NCBI GenBank assembly: GCA_002482505.1 | Contig: DLGD01000040.1 | Location: 1 to 43,675, forward strand | DNA from: Christensenella sp. UBA7703 | GTDB lineage: Bacteria > Bacillota > Clostridia > Christensenellales > CAG-138 | Direction: 5' to 3' | DNA: 43,675 nucleotides | Shown here: piece after piece, positions 7,681 to 16,148 of the stretch | How positions within the stretch are numbered: position 1 is the stretch's first letter | How the letters are laid out: every line of letters begins with the position of its first letter | Made by a program: the position numbers and the translations under genes | Notes under the pieces: generated by a model | Database searches by the model: none | Seen by the model: only the letters and a program-made list of their open reading frames with translations | Told to the model about the DNA's origin: nothing

Positions 7681-9033
7681 TCACGCAAACCGGTTCACGA
7701 TCTCCTTAAATACCCTGCCGCGCTGCTCGAAATTATCAAACATATCCCAGCTTGCGCAGGCGGGAGATAGCAACACCACGTCGCCGGGGCTTGCCAGCAC
7801 ACGCGCGCAGGAAACCGCGTCCTCAAACGTTCCCGTCGCGTGGCAATAGCCTAAGTAGCCTGTGTCCCGCGCGGTATCGAGAATCTTTTGCTTGGTTTCG
7901 CCGAGGACGACAATCGCCTTAAGCTGACTGCCGCGGAAATTCTCAAACAGCTCGTGAAAATCGCTATGCTTGTCATAGCCGCCGAGGATCAGCACCGTCG
8001 GCCGCGTCATCGCCTGAATCGCCTTGATGGTCGAATCCGGGTTGGTACCCTTGGAGTCGTTGATGTAGCGCACGCCGTCAAACTCCCGCACGAACTCAAT
8101 GCGGTGTTCCACGCCGGGGAATGTGCGGAGCGTCTCGCGCACTGCGTCGGCAGAGATGCCCATGCCGAGCGCGAGGAGTGAACTGAGCATCGCGTTTTCG
8201 AGGTTGTGCCCGCCGGGAATCTTGATCTCGTCCGCACGGATGAGATCGTACTCGCCGTTTTCATCGCGATAGACAACCGTGTCTCCGCGCAGAAACAGCC
8301 CACGCGGCACCTCGTTCTTGCGCGAAAAATAAAACACGCGCGCGGGAGTGAGCCGCGCCATATCGCGCACCACCGCGTCGTCGAAGTTGAGCACCGCGAT
8401 GTCGTTGGTAGTTTGGTGGTCAAAAATTTTGCACTTGGCGGCGATGTAGTTCTCCATCGTGCCGAAGTGATCGAGATGATCTTCCGTGATGTTGCAAACG
8501 CCCGCAGCCCGCGCGTGAAAGTGCACATTGCCCTCCAGTTGCAGCCCCGCGGTCTCCGCGACGACGATATCGCCTTCGCGCGTTTCCAGCGCATGCTCCG
8601 TGATCGGTACCCCGATGTTGCCGAGGACAAACGTGTGCCGCCCGCCGTTTTTGAAGATTTCTCCTGTCAACGCGGTGCAGGTCGTCTTGCCGTTCGTTCC
8701 CGTGATGCAGACAAACTCCGCGTGGCTGAACCGGAATCCCAGCTCGATCTCGCTGATGACCTCGATGCCCCGCTCCTTGGCGGCGCGTACAAACGGCACC
8801 GTCATCGGGATGATCGGGCTGATGACGATGAGTGAAACGCCTGCAAAGAGCGTCTGCGGTTCTTCGCCAAGCCGCCAGTCGACGGATACGCTGCCGAGCG
8901 CTTCTTGTAAACCCTTAATCTCGATCTTTTTGTCGTTGATTATCACATCCCAGCCGCTTTGGCTGAGCAGCTTTGCTGCGCCGATGCCGCTTTTTGCCAT
9001 GCCGACGATCAGCGCTTTGTTGCGTTGTTCCAT
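7681..9033 (-). CDS. murD: UDP-N-acetylmuramoylalanine--D-glutamate ligase MurD
   Basis: A 450-residue Mur ligase that adds D-glutamate to UDP-MurNAc-L-alanine in the cytoplasm, using ATP. It has the N-terminal UDP-binding domain, the ATP-binding loop GTNGKTT at residues 112-118, the ITEDHLDHFGTMENYIAAK segment with the lysine that is carbamylated in the family, and the C-terminal NDSKGTNPDSTIKAI motif. All signature residues look intact. It is the last gene of the cell-wall cluster, 85 bases after mraY, and faces a strong bidirectional terminator. GGAGG precedes the ATG. Confidence 0.96.
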   Translation of the reverse strand: MEQRNKALIVGMAKSGIGAAKLLSQSGWDVIINDKKIEIKGLQEALGSVSVDWRLGEEPQTLFAGVSLIVISPIIPMTVPFVRAAKERGIEVISEIELGFRFSHAEFVCITGTNGKTTCTALTGEIFKNGGRHTFVLGNIGVPITEHALETREGDIVVAETAGLQLEGNVHFHARAAGVCNITEDHLDHFGTMENYIAAKCKIFDHQTTNDIAVLNFDDAVVRDMARLTPARVFYFSRKNEVPRGLFLRGDTVVYRDENGEYDLIRADEIKIPGGHNLENAMLSSLLALGMGISADAVRETLRTFPGVEHRIEFVREFDGVRYINDSKGTNPDSTIKAIQAMTRPTVLILGGYDKHSDFHELFENFRGSQLKAIVVLGETKQKILDTARDTGYLGYCHATGTFEDAVSCARVLASPGDVVLLSPACASWDMFDNFEQRGRVFKEIVNRFA

Positions 9034-9118
9034 GCTAGTCTTGCCTCCGAAAAAGTACGCCCGTACGTTTGTGCCGAGCGATGAGATCGATTAATACTGG
9101 ACGGATGAAACCGGAGAA

Positions 9119-10153
9119 TCACCGGAAATACGGCAGCACGCAAAACGCGCAAATCACCGCCGTGAGGATGCTGTACATCGTCGCAATCTGCGACGGCGGA
9201 TGCCCGAGTAACTCATAGTGCCGATGGATCGGCACGGCGCGAAAGAGCTTTTTTCCGCCTTCCCGCGTTTTGCTGAGTGCCTGAAACGCGACGGAACCGA
9301 GGCTTGCCAGCAGGCAAAAACTCATCAACGGCAGTAGAAGGATCGAGCGGCTGAGAATTGCCAGCATCGCAACCGCGCCGCCGGACGCAAGCGCGCCGGA
9401 AGACCCGGCCTGTACCCGCGCAGGATAGGTGTTGTATCGCAAGAAACCGACGCCCGCGCCCGCAACCGCCGCGGCAAAGATCGCGCCGCCGGCAAGGTTG
9501 TTGCCCTGCAGCAGCTCGCTGTTTTGGTTTGCAACACTCGCCATAGCGACAAGAATTGCAATCTGCGCTATCGAATAAACCGTGCTGACTCCTGTCGTCA
9601 GCCCGTCCATCTCCTCGCTCAGGTGCGCGGCGTTTACCTCCGCCAGCACGGTGAGGATCACCAGCGGCACATACCAGAACCCGATGTCCCATTCTTTGCC
9701 GGAGATCGGCAGATGCAAAGAAGAGCCGATCAGCGGCGAACGATATGCCCAAATCGCGATAGTTCCGGCGATGGCAAGCTCAACGCCGAGCATGATCCCC
9801 GCCCGAAGGCCAATTCCGTCCGGGTCGCGCACGCGCAAAAAATCGTCCACAAACCCTAGCACGCCGAAGGCAACCATCGCCACCAGCGCGGGCAGGGAAA
9901 ACTCCATCCCATCGAGCCCGAATATCATCGTCGCAATTGTAACGGCAAGCAGCACCATAGCCCCGCCCATCGTCGGCGTGGGCGGTTTCGGCGGGGGTGC
10001 CTGTTTTTTCTTTGTCGGCTGCGGCGGCGGCTCCGGGATGGTTTCGCGCCCGATCCTGTCCGGCTTGATGCGCGCAAAGAGTGGAATCACCAGCGGCCCC
10101 ATCAGCCAGACGATCACCAGCGCCGTCAGCGCGGTTAAAAGTATTTGCAGCAT
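9119..10153 (-). CDS. mraY: Divergent MraY-like phospho-MurNAc-pentapeptide transferase
   Basis: A 344-residue polytopic protein in the genomic position of MraY, which makes lipid I on the membrane. It keeps PTPTMGG (residues 59-64), the paired aspartates FVDDF (Asp103/104) and the N-terminal helix pattern. Three signature sites differ. The usual NLTDGLDG region reads HLSEEMDG (177-184), the metal-binding Asp of GDTGS is Ser251 (AGSSGALASGG), and the HHH motif is His310-Arg311-His312. A proline- and lysine-rich cytoplasmic loop (41-60) is inserted after TM1. The start at 10153 is chosen because the promoter TATAAT ends six bases upstream, predicting a leaderless mRNA. Position and overall fold say MraY; normal catalysis is doubtful. 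Confidence 0.85.
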   Translation of the reverse strand: MLQILLTALTALVIVWLMGPLVIPLFARIKPDRIGRETIPEPPPQPTKKKQAPPPKPPTPTMGGAMVLLAVTIATMIFGLDGMEFSLPALVAMVAFGVLGFVDDFLRVRDPDGIGLRAGIMLGVELAIAGTIAIWAYRSPLIGSSLHLPISGKEWDIGFWYVPLVILTVLAEVNAAHLSEEMDGLTTGVSTVYSIAQIAILVAMASVANQNSELLQGNNLAGGAIFAAAVAGAGVGFLRYNTYPARVQAGSSGALASGGAVAMLAILSRSILLLPLMSFCLLASLGSVAFQALSKTREGGKKLFRAVPIHRHYELLGHPPSQIATMYSILTAVICAFCVLPYFR

Positions 10154-10159
10154 ATGGGT

Positions 10160-10189
10160 ATTATACCCCTGCCGGCCTTGGCTGGACAA
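10160..10189 (-). promoter_or_regulatory. Promoter of mraY-murD, predicted leaderless start
   Basis: On the minus strand TTGTCC (10189-10184), an 18-base spacer and a perfect TATAAT (10165-10160) are followed after six bases by the mraY ATG. Transcription would begin at or next to the A of the start codon. Confidence 0.65.
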
Positions 10190-10235
10190 TCCCCAAAACA
10201 GGATCATGGCGGGGTTCTTGTCTCCGGCGGCATGC

Positions 10236-10271
10236 AAAACCCGCATCCGTCGTCGTTGCCGGATGCGGGTT
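10236..10271 (-). terminator. Terminator-like hairpin after murE
   Basis: A perfect 12-base stem (AACCCGCATCCG with its complement, 10238-10249 and 10260-10271) lies 16 bases after the murE stop. On the minus strand it is followed by only a short T stretch, so it may be a partial terminator. It separates mraZ-murE from mraY-murD. Confidence 0.6.
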
Positions 10272-10287
10272 CGTTTTGCTTCAATCG

Positions 10288-11721
10288 TTACAGCTCCGCG
10301 AGGAGTTCTTCGACGATCTCTTTGTCGTCAAAATGATATTTGGTGCCGTTGATCTCCTGATAGTTCTCGTGCCCTTTGCCGGCGATCATGATCACATCGT
10401 CCGTCTGCGCAGAACTCAACGCATAACGGATTGCTTCCTTGCGGTTTTCGATGACCGTATACTTCGTTCCGCTGCGCTTGACGCCCTCTTCGATGGATTC
10501 GATAATCGCCATCGGGTCTTCTGTGCGCGGGTTGTCGCTTGTAATCACCGTAAACTCGGAGAATCTGCCCGCGATTTCGCCCATGATCGGGCGTTTCGCG
10601 CGGTCGCGATCGCCACCGCAGCCAAAGACGCAAATGACTCTGCCCTTTGCAAACTGCTGCACGGTCTTGAGCACGTTTTCCAGCGCGTCCGGCGTATGCG
10701 CATAGTCCACAAACACAGAGAATCCGCGGTTGGTCTTCACCGGCTCCAGGCGGCCGGAAACGCTTGTGAGCGACTCCAACCCCGCCTTGATGGCGCTGAG
10801 TTTCGTCCCGACCGCAAGTGCCATGCCGGCGGCGCCCATCGCGTTGAACACCGAAAACAATCCCGGAATCGCGAGGTTCATGAGCACCTCTCCCTCCGGC
10901 GTATGCAGGTCAAAGCAGACGCCGTCGGTCGTGATGTCGATATCCGTCGCGGAGATGTCCGCGCGGTCGCGCACGCCAAAGGTGAGAATCGGGATCGTGA
11001 GCCCTTCCATGATGCGCGCGGAATAAGGATCGTCCACATTGACAACCGCCTTCTTGCTGTTGAGGAAGAGGATCTTCTTCGCGGCAAGATAGTTGTCAAA
11101 CGATTTGTGATAGTCCAAATGATCCTGCGTGAGGTTTGTAAACAGACCCACGTCAAATTTGATGCCGTGCACGCGGTATTGCTCCAGCGCGTGGGAACTG
11201 GTCTCCATGACCACGAGATCCACGTGTGCATCCGCCATCATTCGAAGGATGCGGAAGAGATCGACCGATTCCGGCGTGGTACGGTCGGTATGGATGCTCT
11301 CGTTGCCGATGAGGTTGCGAATTGTGCCGATGACGCCGACCTTTTTACCCGCCTGTTCGGCAATCGCCTTGACCATGTAGGTCGTTGTCGTCTTGCCGTT
11401 TGTGCCGGTCACGCCGAGCATCATCATCTCGCGCTGGGGATATCCGTAGAACGCCGCCGCCATCTCCGCCATCGCCTTGCGTGCATTTTTGACCACGAGC
11501 TGCGGCACTAAAAGCGGCAGTTCGCGCTCTACAAGGAGCGCCGTCGCGCCGTTTTGCAGTGCGCCTTCGGCAAACGTGTGCCCGTCGAGCAAACTGCCCA
11601 CGATGCAGCAGAACAGGCTGCCTTTCTTTACTTTTCGCGAGTCATACTCAATGGAGACGATGTCCGTGTCTTCGCCTTCATAGCGTAAGCCGGTTGCCAT
11701 TGCCAGTTCCGAAAGCAGCAT
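10288..11721 (-). CDS. murE: UDP-MurNAc-tripeptide synthetase MurE (meso-DAP type)
   Basis: A 477-residue Mur ligase adding the third stem-peptide residue to UDP-MurNAc-L-Ala-D-Glu. It carries the ATP loop GTNGKTT (106-112), METSSHALEQYR, LTQDHLDYH and the family lysine in YLAAKKILF. The C-terminal DNPRTEDP is the motif that binds meso-diaminopimelate, and GKGHE follows near the end. The start at 11721 has GGGAGG eight bases upstream; an earlier in-frame start lacks one. A seven-pair hairpin (11738-11758) sits directly before the ribosome site. The gap to the PBP gene upstream is 119 bases. murF, which often follows murE, is absent here. Confidence 0.96.
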   Translation of the reverse strand: MLLSELAMATGLRYEGEDTDIVSIEYDSRKVKKGSLFCCIVGSLLDGHTFAEGALQNGATALLVERELPLLVPQLVVKNARKAMAEMAAAFYGYPQREMMMLGVTGTNGKTTTTYMVKAIAEQAGKKVGVIGTIRNLIGNESIHTDRTTPESVDLFRILRMMADAHVDLVVMETSSHALEQYRVHGIKFDVGLFTNLTQDHLDYHKSFDNYLAAKKILFLNSKKAVVNVDDPYSARIMEGLTIPILTFGVRDRADISATDIDITTDGVCFDLHTPEGEVLMNLAIPGLFSVFNAMGAAGMALAVGTKLSAIKAGLESLTSVSGRLEPVKTNRGFSVFVDYAHTPDALENVLKTVQQFAKGRVICVFGCGGDRDRAKRPIMGEIAGRFSEFTVITSDNPRTEDPMAIIESIEEGVKRSGTKYTVIENRKEAIRYALSSAQTDDVIMIAGKGHENYQEINGTKYHFDDKEIVEELLAEL

Positions 11722-11737
11722 GTCGTTTACCTCCCAT

Positions 11738-11758
11738 GACGCGGTTTCTCTCCGCGTC
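11738..11758 (-). other. Hairpin in the murE leader
   Basis: GACGCGG and CCGCGTC pair around a seven-base loop in the PBP-murE gap, a few bases before the murE ribosome site. It could tune murE translation or mark an RNA-processing site; no T run follows, so it is not a terminator. Confidence 0.4.
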
Positions 11759-11840
11759 CTTTGCAAATTGATCGATTATGTTGTTCGCTGCGCGCGGGGC
11801 ACGCGTCAAGCGGAACAGGCTTGTGTGAAGTTCGTCCTTG

Positions 11841-14075
11841 TCATCCTTCCGGCAAGAACGGCGTTGGCGTCGTTGGCACCGAAGAAGTGCCCGGCGCAGG
11901 CGAAGGCGTGGTGGAGGGCACAGGCGTTTGGAACGTCACGTAAATCACCGAACCCGGGTCAACCTTGTCGCCCGCTGGAACGGACTGGCTGTCGATCTGC
12001 CCTGTGCAAGCGGTCTTATCAAAGCTCAGCACCAGTCCGAGTCTTGCGAGTGCGTCAAACGCGTCCTGCCTGCGGCGATCCAGAAGGTTTGGCACCTCTA
12101 CTTGCGGCTTATAGAGCTGGTCGTCGTTAAACGTGGTCATCGTCGTGTATAGGATGACGATGGAACCGCTCGGCGCTTCCGTCTTACCCGCGGGATATTG
12201 CGCAACAACGTTTGCCGCGTCCTCGCTCGGCACCGTATAGGCGCTGAAGCCGACTTGCTTGAGCGTGTAGACTGCGTCCCTCGCCGTCATGCCGGTAACG
12301 TCCGGCACGGTGGATTTCTTCGTTGTGGTTCCATCCGGCAGGATGCCATAGTACTGCACCAGGTCGTTTAGAATTTTCCCAACCCAGTATCCCGCGCTGC
12401 TGCTTGCCTCCATGTAGGGCACCTGCGGCTCGTCGATGGCAACATAGCAGACCAGTTGCGGATTGTCGTTGGTGGACAAAAAGCCAATGTACGAGGCCAC
12501 CAGCCGCATGCGCGACGGCGTTGTTCCGTCTTCTTCAAACTTCCGGGAGACGCCGGTGATTCCGCCAACCGTATGGTTGAGCACCTGCGCGTTATTGCCG
12601 TTGCCTTTGGTGGCGACGGATTGCAGAAGCGAGCGCATCGTTGCAGAAGAGCTGGCGCTGATCACGCGGCGAAGGATCGTCGGATCGTTTTTCACGATGA
12701 CTGTGCCATCGGTGGATGTAATGCTGTCCACCACGTATGGCTGCATCAGCGTGCCGCCGTTGATGATTGCGCAAAATGCATTCACCATCTGCATCGCGGT
12801 TGTCGTGATGTTTTCGCCAAAGGCGATGCGCGAAAGGTCGCTCTCACGAATATATTTGCGGTGGGCAACTTCGCCCGTGTCCTCGCTGGGAATGCCGACC
12901 TTGGTTTCGGTGCCGAAGCCAAAAGAATAGATGTAGTCGTAAAACTTGTTGATTCCCGTCGCAAGAGCAAGATCCGCCATCGCAAGATTGCAGGAATTGC
13001 CGAGCGCTTCGGATAACGTTTCTGTTCCGTGCCCTTTGGTGTTCCAGCAGGTGACGCGTTCCAGGCGAAACACCTTGACCCCTTCGCATTTAAACTGGCT
13101 GTCCAGCGTGGTCACGCCCGCGTCGATTGCGGCAGCGGCGGTGATTGCGTCGAACATCGAACCTGCTTCGTAAGTGTCCGTCACAATGCGCGCACGGGAC
13201 ATCGCCATCAGTTCCGTAACCATATCGCGCGGCGGGTTGTTCAAGTCGAAGGAAGGATATGTGCCAATCGCGAGCACTTCGCCCGTGTTCGGGTCCATGA
13301 TGATGCTGGAAACACTGCTTGCGCGGTTGAGCTCATAGCACTGCTTCAGGTACTTTTCCAGATAGCTCTGCGTGACGGAATCCGTCGTGAGCTTCATGTT
13401 ATAGCCTTCCGTCGGCGCGAGATAGTCCGGGTCGCTGTAGGAAAGCGGGTTGTTCTTTCGGTCAACTTCAATGACGAGGCGCCCCGCCGTGCCCGCGAGG
13501 TAGGAGTTGTATTCTGCCTCCAGTCCTGTCTGCCCTTCCGTCTCTATGCCGGTAAAGCCGATGAGCTGTGTAAAAAGCTGGCCAAAGGGATAATAGCGCT
13601 TCATGTCCGTGGTATATGAAATACCGCTGCCAAGCTGCAGCGCCTCCAGCTGGTCAATCACAGAACTCTCCACCTGACGTTTGAGCTGCACCTGTAATCG
13701 AAGCTTGCCGGTTTCGGGGTCGGGAGAGATACGCTCCATCACATAATCATAGTTGAGGCCAAGCACCTCGGAGACCTCGGTTGCGACACGGACGCGGTCG
13801 TCCGCCGCAATCGCAGGCGGGTTCGCCAGCACGCGATAGGCGGTTCCGCTCTGCGCAAGGACGAGGCCGTTGCGATCCAAAATTTTCCCGCGCTGCGCGG
13901 CGAGGTTCTGGCGGCGCGTCCACTGCACCTCTGCCTTCGCCTTCAGCTCCGGTCCTTGAATGATCATAACCTGCGTGAGGCGAAGCGCGAGCAACAGTAC
14001 CAGCAGGCCTGCAAATACCATCAGAAGAACGAGTTTTTGTTTAATCTTCGGCGCGGGGGCCGTCGTTTTAGCCAT
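11841..14075 (-). CDS. SpoVD/FtsI-like penicillin-binding protein with PASTA domains, degenerate active site
   Basis: A 744-residue class B PBP anchored by one N-terminal membrane helix (14-36). It has the dimerisation domain (QRGKILDRNG at 61-70), a transpeptidase domain (about 250-575) and two PASTA domains (about 587-644 and 658-716), then a Pro/Thr-rich tail. Normal members crosslink septal or spore-cortex peptidoglycan. Here the SxxK motif reads SMFD (Ser306-Asp309), SxN is kept (Ser361-Cys-Asn363) and KTG reads ITG (506-508). Both catalytic lysines are therefore lost, so beta-lactam binding and transpeptidation are doubtful. The surrounding TDTYEAGSMF aligns unambiguously with the usual YEPGSTFK. 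The frame is intact, arguing against simple decay. AAAGGA precedes the ATG. Confidence 0.92.
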   Translation of the reverse strand: MAKTTAPAPKIKQKLVLLMVFAGLLVLLLALRLTQVMIIQGPELKAKAEVQWTRRQNLAAQRGKILDRNGLVLAQSGTAYRVLANPPAIAADDRVRVATEVSEVLGLNYDYVMERISPDPETGKLRLQVQLKRQVESSVIDQLEALQLGSGISYTTDMKRYYPFGQLFTQLIGFTGIETEGQTGLEAEYNSYLAGTAGRLVIEVDRKNNPLSYSDPDYLAPTEGYNMKLTTDSVTQSYLEKYLKQCYELNRASSVSSIIMDPNTGEVLAIGTYPSFDLNNPPRDMVTELMAMSRARIVTDTYEAGSMFDAITAAAAIDAGVTTLDSQFKCEGVKVFRLERVTCWNTKGHGTETLSEALGNSCNLAMADLALATGINKFYDYIYSFGFGTETKVGIPSEDTGEVAHRKYIRESDLSRIAFGENITTTAMQMVNAFCAIINGGTLMQPYVVDSITSTDGTVIVKNDPTILRRVISASSSATMRSLLQSVATKGNGNNAQVLNHTVGGITGVSRKFEEDGTTPSRMRLVASYIGFLSTNDNPQLVCYVAIDEPQVPYMEASSSAGYWVGKILNDLVQYYGILPDGTTTKKSTVPDVTGMTARDAVYTLKQVGFSAYTVPSEDAANVVAQYPAGKTEAPSGSIVILYTTMTTFNDDQLYKPQVEVPNLLDRRRQDAFDALARLGLVLSFDKTACTGQIDSQSVPAGDKVDPGSVIYVTFQTPVPSTTPSPAPGTSSVPTTPTPFLPEG

Positions 14076-14098
14076 TGGTCAATCGTCCTTTCGTTAGA

Positions 14099-14689
14099 TC
14101 AACCGCCCGCAGACGGTTGTCCCCCCCCGCCCGAAGTGTTTGTTGGTTGTGTCGCCGGGTCAGGCGTCGTCTCCGGTTGCGGGGTCGTGTCGGCCTTGGG
14201 CGAACCCGAAGGCGACGGCAGCGAGTTGTCAAACGGAAGCGGATCGCCGATGCGCACATACTGGTTCTTTTCCGGATAGCGCATCCCATACGCTTCGGCA
14301 ACCTTCTGTGCGTCCTGAATCGTCACCGCGCATTCGATCTGAACTTCCAGCTCGTTGATGCGCAGGTCGGTTAAATCGATCTCGTTGTTGAGCGCGTTGA
14401 TGTCTGCATAAGCACGCGAGATACGCTCATAGCCGGAGAGCGTGAAGAGCACCATTCCGGCAAATAGAAAACCGCTGATGATGAGGCCGATTCGTCCGAG
14501 CGCCGTCATCTCCGGTTTTTCTACTCGTACGCCCGGCTCCGCAGTCTTCCCGCCGGAGCGGGTACGCGGGCTGCGCTTTGTCTGCGATTGATACGCCTGC
14601 TGCGCTTTTTCAACTTCCTGCGCCGGCAGATAGAGCCTCGTCGTTGGCGAGCGTCCTTTTTTCTGGTCGTCTTCGAAGCGGATATCCAA
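14099..14689 (-). CDS. ftsL: FtsL-like division protein
   Basis: About 196 residues: a basic cytoplasmic N-terminus, one membrane helix (roughly IGLIISGFLFAGMVLF), an extracellular coiled-coil stretch (DINALNNEIDLTDLRINELE) and a Pro/Thr/Ser-rich tail. Size, topology and position between rsmH and the PBP gene identify it as FtsL/septum-initiator-like, a scaffold that recruits FtsW and the septal PBP. Sequence identity in this family is always weak. The start is taken as TTG at 14689, eight bases after GGAAGGGA; a TTG at 14707 is an alternative with no ribosome site. The long N- and C-terminal extensions are unusual for FtsL, normally about 120 residues. Confidence 0.75.
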   Translation of the reverse strand: MDIRFEDDQKKGRSPTTRLYLPAQEVEKAQQAYQSQTKRSPRTRSGGKTAEPGVRVEKPEMTALGRIGLIISGFLFAGMVLFTLSGYERISRAYADINALNNEIDLTDLRINELEVQIECAVTIQDAQKVAEAYGMRYPEKNQYVRIGDPLPFDNSLPSPSGSPKADTTPQPETTPDPATQPTNTSGGGGQPSAGG

Positions 14690-14763
14690 TGAACAATTCC
14701 CTTCCAATCAAGCGAAAATTCCGCTCACCGGCGCGTTCCAACGACTCGGATGCCGTTCATCCG

Positions 14764-15705
14764 CTAGATCTTTTCAATGCAGCGGAGTTTGGCACTGGTC
14801 GAGCGGGAGTTTCGCGCTTCCTCTTCGGCAGAGGCGGTCAGCGGTTTCTTGGTGAGGATCTTTGCCTTCGGTTCTTTTCCGCAGATGCAGATCGGCGCGG
14901 AAGGCGGACACGTGCAGGGATTCTCAAAACGACGGAATGCCTGCTTGACGATGCGATCCTCCAGTGAATGAAATGTAATTATACACAGTCTCCCGCCTTT
15001 TTGCAACAGATCGCAGGCCTGCTCCACCGCGCGGTCGAGCCCGCTCAATTCGCCGTTTACCTCGATCCGGAGCGCTTGAAACGTCCTACGCGCGGGGTGT
15101 TGTGGCTCATTTCGGAACTTTGCGGGGATGGCGTCGCGTACGATCTGCGCGAGCGCAAGGGTGGTTTCGATTGGATATTGTTCACGGGCACGACAAATTC
15201 GCTCCGCAATTCGCCGGCTGAATCGCTCCTCGCCATAGGCAAAGAAGATACGCGAGAGCTCCTCCTCGGAATAGGTGTTCACCACATCCCGCGCAGAGAG
15301 ACTTGCGCCTTGATCCATGCGCATATCCAGCGGTGCTTCCGTTTTATAGGAAAACCCGCGCTCCTGGGTATCCAGCTGGTGCGAGGATACGCCGAGATCG
15401 AGGAGGATTCCGTTGGCTTCGCTTACGCCAATTTCGGAAAGCAGCGCCTTCATATCGAAAAAGTTGCCGTGCAACGCGGTAAACCGGCTGCCATACGTCG
15501 ATAGCCGTTCCCCCGCCGCGCGCACGGCTTCCCAGTCCCTGTCAATTCCAATGAGCCTGCCAGTCTCCGGCAGGCGGGAAAGAACCGCTCCCGCATGACC
15601 GCCGCCACCGAGCGTTCCATCGACGAAGATGCCGCCGCGTTCCGGAGCAAGATACTCCAAAACCTCGTCCATCAGCACCGGAATATGTGAAAATTGCTCG
15701 CTCAT
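14764..15705 (-). CDS. rsmH: 16S rRNA (cytosine-1402-N4)-methyltransferase RsmH
   Basis: A 313-residue S-adenosylmethionine-dependent methylase (formerly MraW) that modifies C1402 of 16S rRNA. The opening HIPVLMDEVLEYL, the SAM loop DGTLGGGGHAG, the DLGVSSHQLD motif and the C-terminal ITFHSLEDRIVKQAF are all present. The ATG at 15705 overlaps the mraZ stop by four bases (ATGA), so translation is coupled. A CxC-x4-CxC cluster near residues 273-285 (CTCPPSAPICIC) is a common RsmH variation. Confidence 0.96.
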   Translation of the reverse strand: MSEQFSHIPVLMDEVLEYLAPERGGIFVDGTLGGGGHAGAVLSRLPETGRLIGIDRDWEAVRAAGERLSTYGSRFTALHGNFFDMKALLSEIGVSEANGILLDLGVSSHQLDTQERGFSYKTEAPLDMRMDQGASLSARDVVNTYSEEELSRIFFAYGEERFSRRIAERICRAREQYPIETTLALAQIVRDAIPAKFRNEPQHPARRTFQALRIEVNGELSGLDRAVEQACDLLQKGGRLCIITFHSLEDRIVKQAFRRFENPCTCPPSAPICICGKEPKAKILTKKPLTASAEEEARNSRSTSAKLRCIEKI

Positions 15706-16148
15706 ATGCCGAGCGACGCCAGATGCGCCAGTGCGTCGCCATAGTTTTCCTCGCAAGCCGCGTTGTAGGCCGCGAGTGTTTCGGGGTTCCAAATCTCTAC
15801 GCGTTCGCCAACGCCGATGAGCGTTGCATCCTTCGTCAACCCTGTCAGCTCCCGCAGTTGCGCGGGAATCAGGATGCGCCCTTGTTTATCGATCTCGCAG
15901 GCCGCCGCCATGGAGTAGAGTTTTCTGCGGATGGCCTGCCCTTTGGTGTCCGTTACCGGAAGCGCGGAGAGCTTTTGTGAAAAACGCTCCCATTCTTCCA
16001 CAGACATACCGGAGAGGCAGGAGCCGCTGCCGGATTCAAGCAAGCCGAGGGTGACGACCAGCGTATCCCCGACACTCTCACGCCACTTGGCCGGAATAAA
16101 CACGCGGCCTTTTGCGTCTAGCATATGTTCAAATGAACCGATCAGCAA
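15702..16148 (-). CDS. mraZ: Transcriptional regulator MraZ
   Basis: About 148 residues with the two SpoVT/AbrB-like MraZ repeats, each with its hallmark: DAKGRVFIPAKW near the start and DKQGRILIPAQL in the middle. MraZ is a ring-shaped DNA-binding protein that represses the dcw operon from sites at its own promoter. The start is taken as TTG at 16148, because GGAGGAGG lies eight bases upstream and the protein then begins MLIGSFEH like other MraZ; a TTG at 16169 would put that ribosome site inside the gene. It is the first gene of the cluster and overlaps rsmH by four bases. Confidence 0.92.
   Translation of the reverse strand: MLIGSFEHMLDAKGRVFIPAKWRESVGDTLVVTLGLLESGSGSCLSGMSVEEWERFSQKLSALPVTDTKGQAIRRKLYSMAAACEIDKQGRILIPAQLRELTGLTKDATLIGVGERVEIWNPETLAAYNAACEENYGDALAHLASLGI

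Noticed and set aside
10081..11511. Long open frame on the plus strand (476 codons) across murE and mraY
   Set aside because: It is the complement of confidently identified murE and mraY, has no ribosome site and gives a His/Arg-rich product without recognisable domains. High-GC codon bias produces such antisense frames.
13090..13103. SQFK in the PBP as a relocated SxxK catalytic motif
   Set aside because: It lies about 20 residues after the true motif position, in a segment that aligns with a non-catalytic strand of SpoVD; the normal helix carries SMFD.
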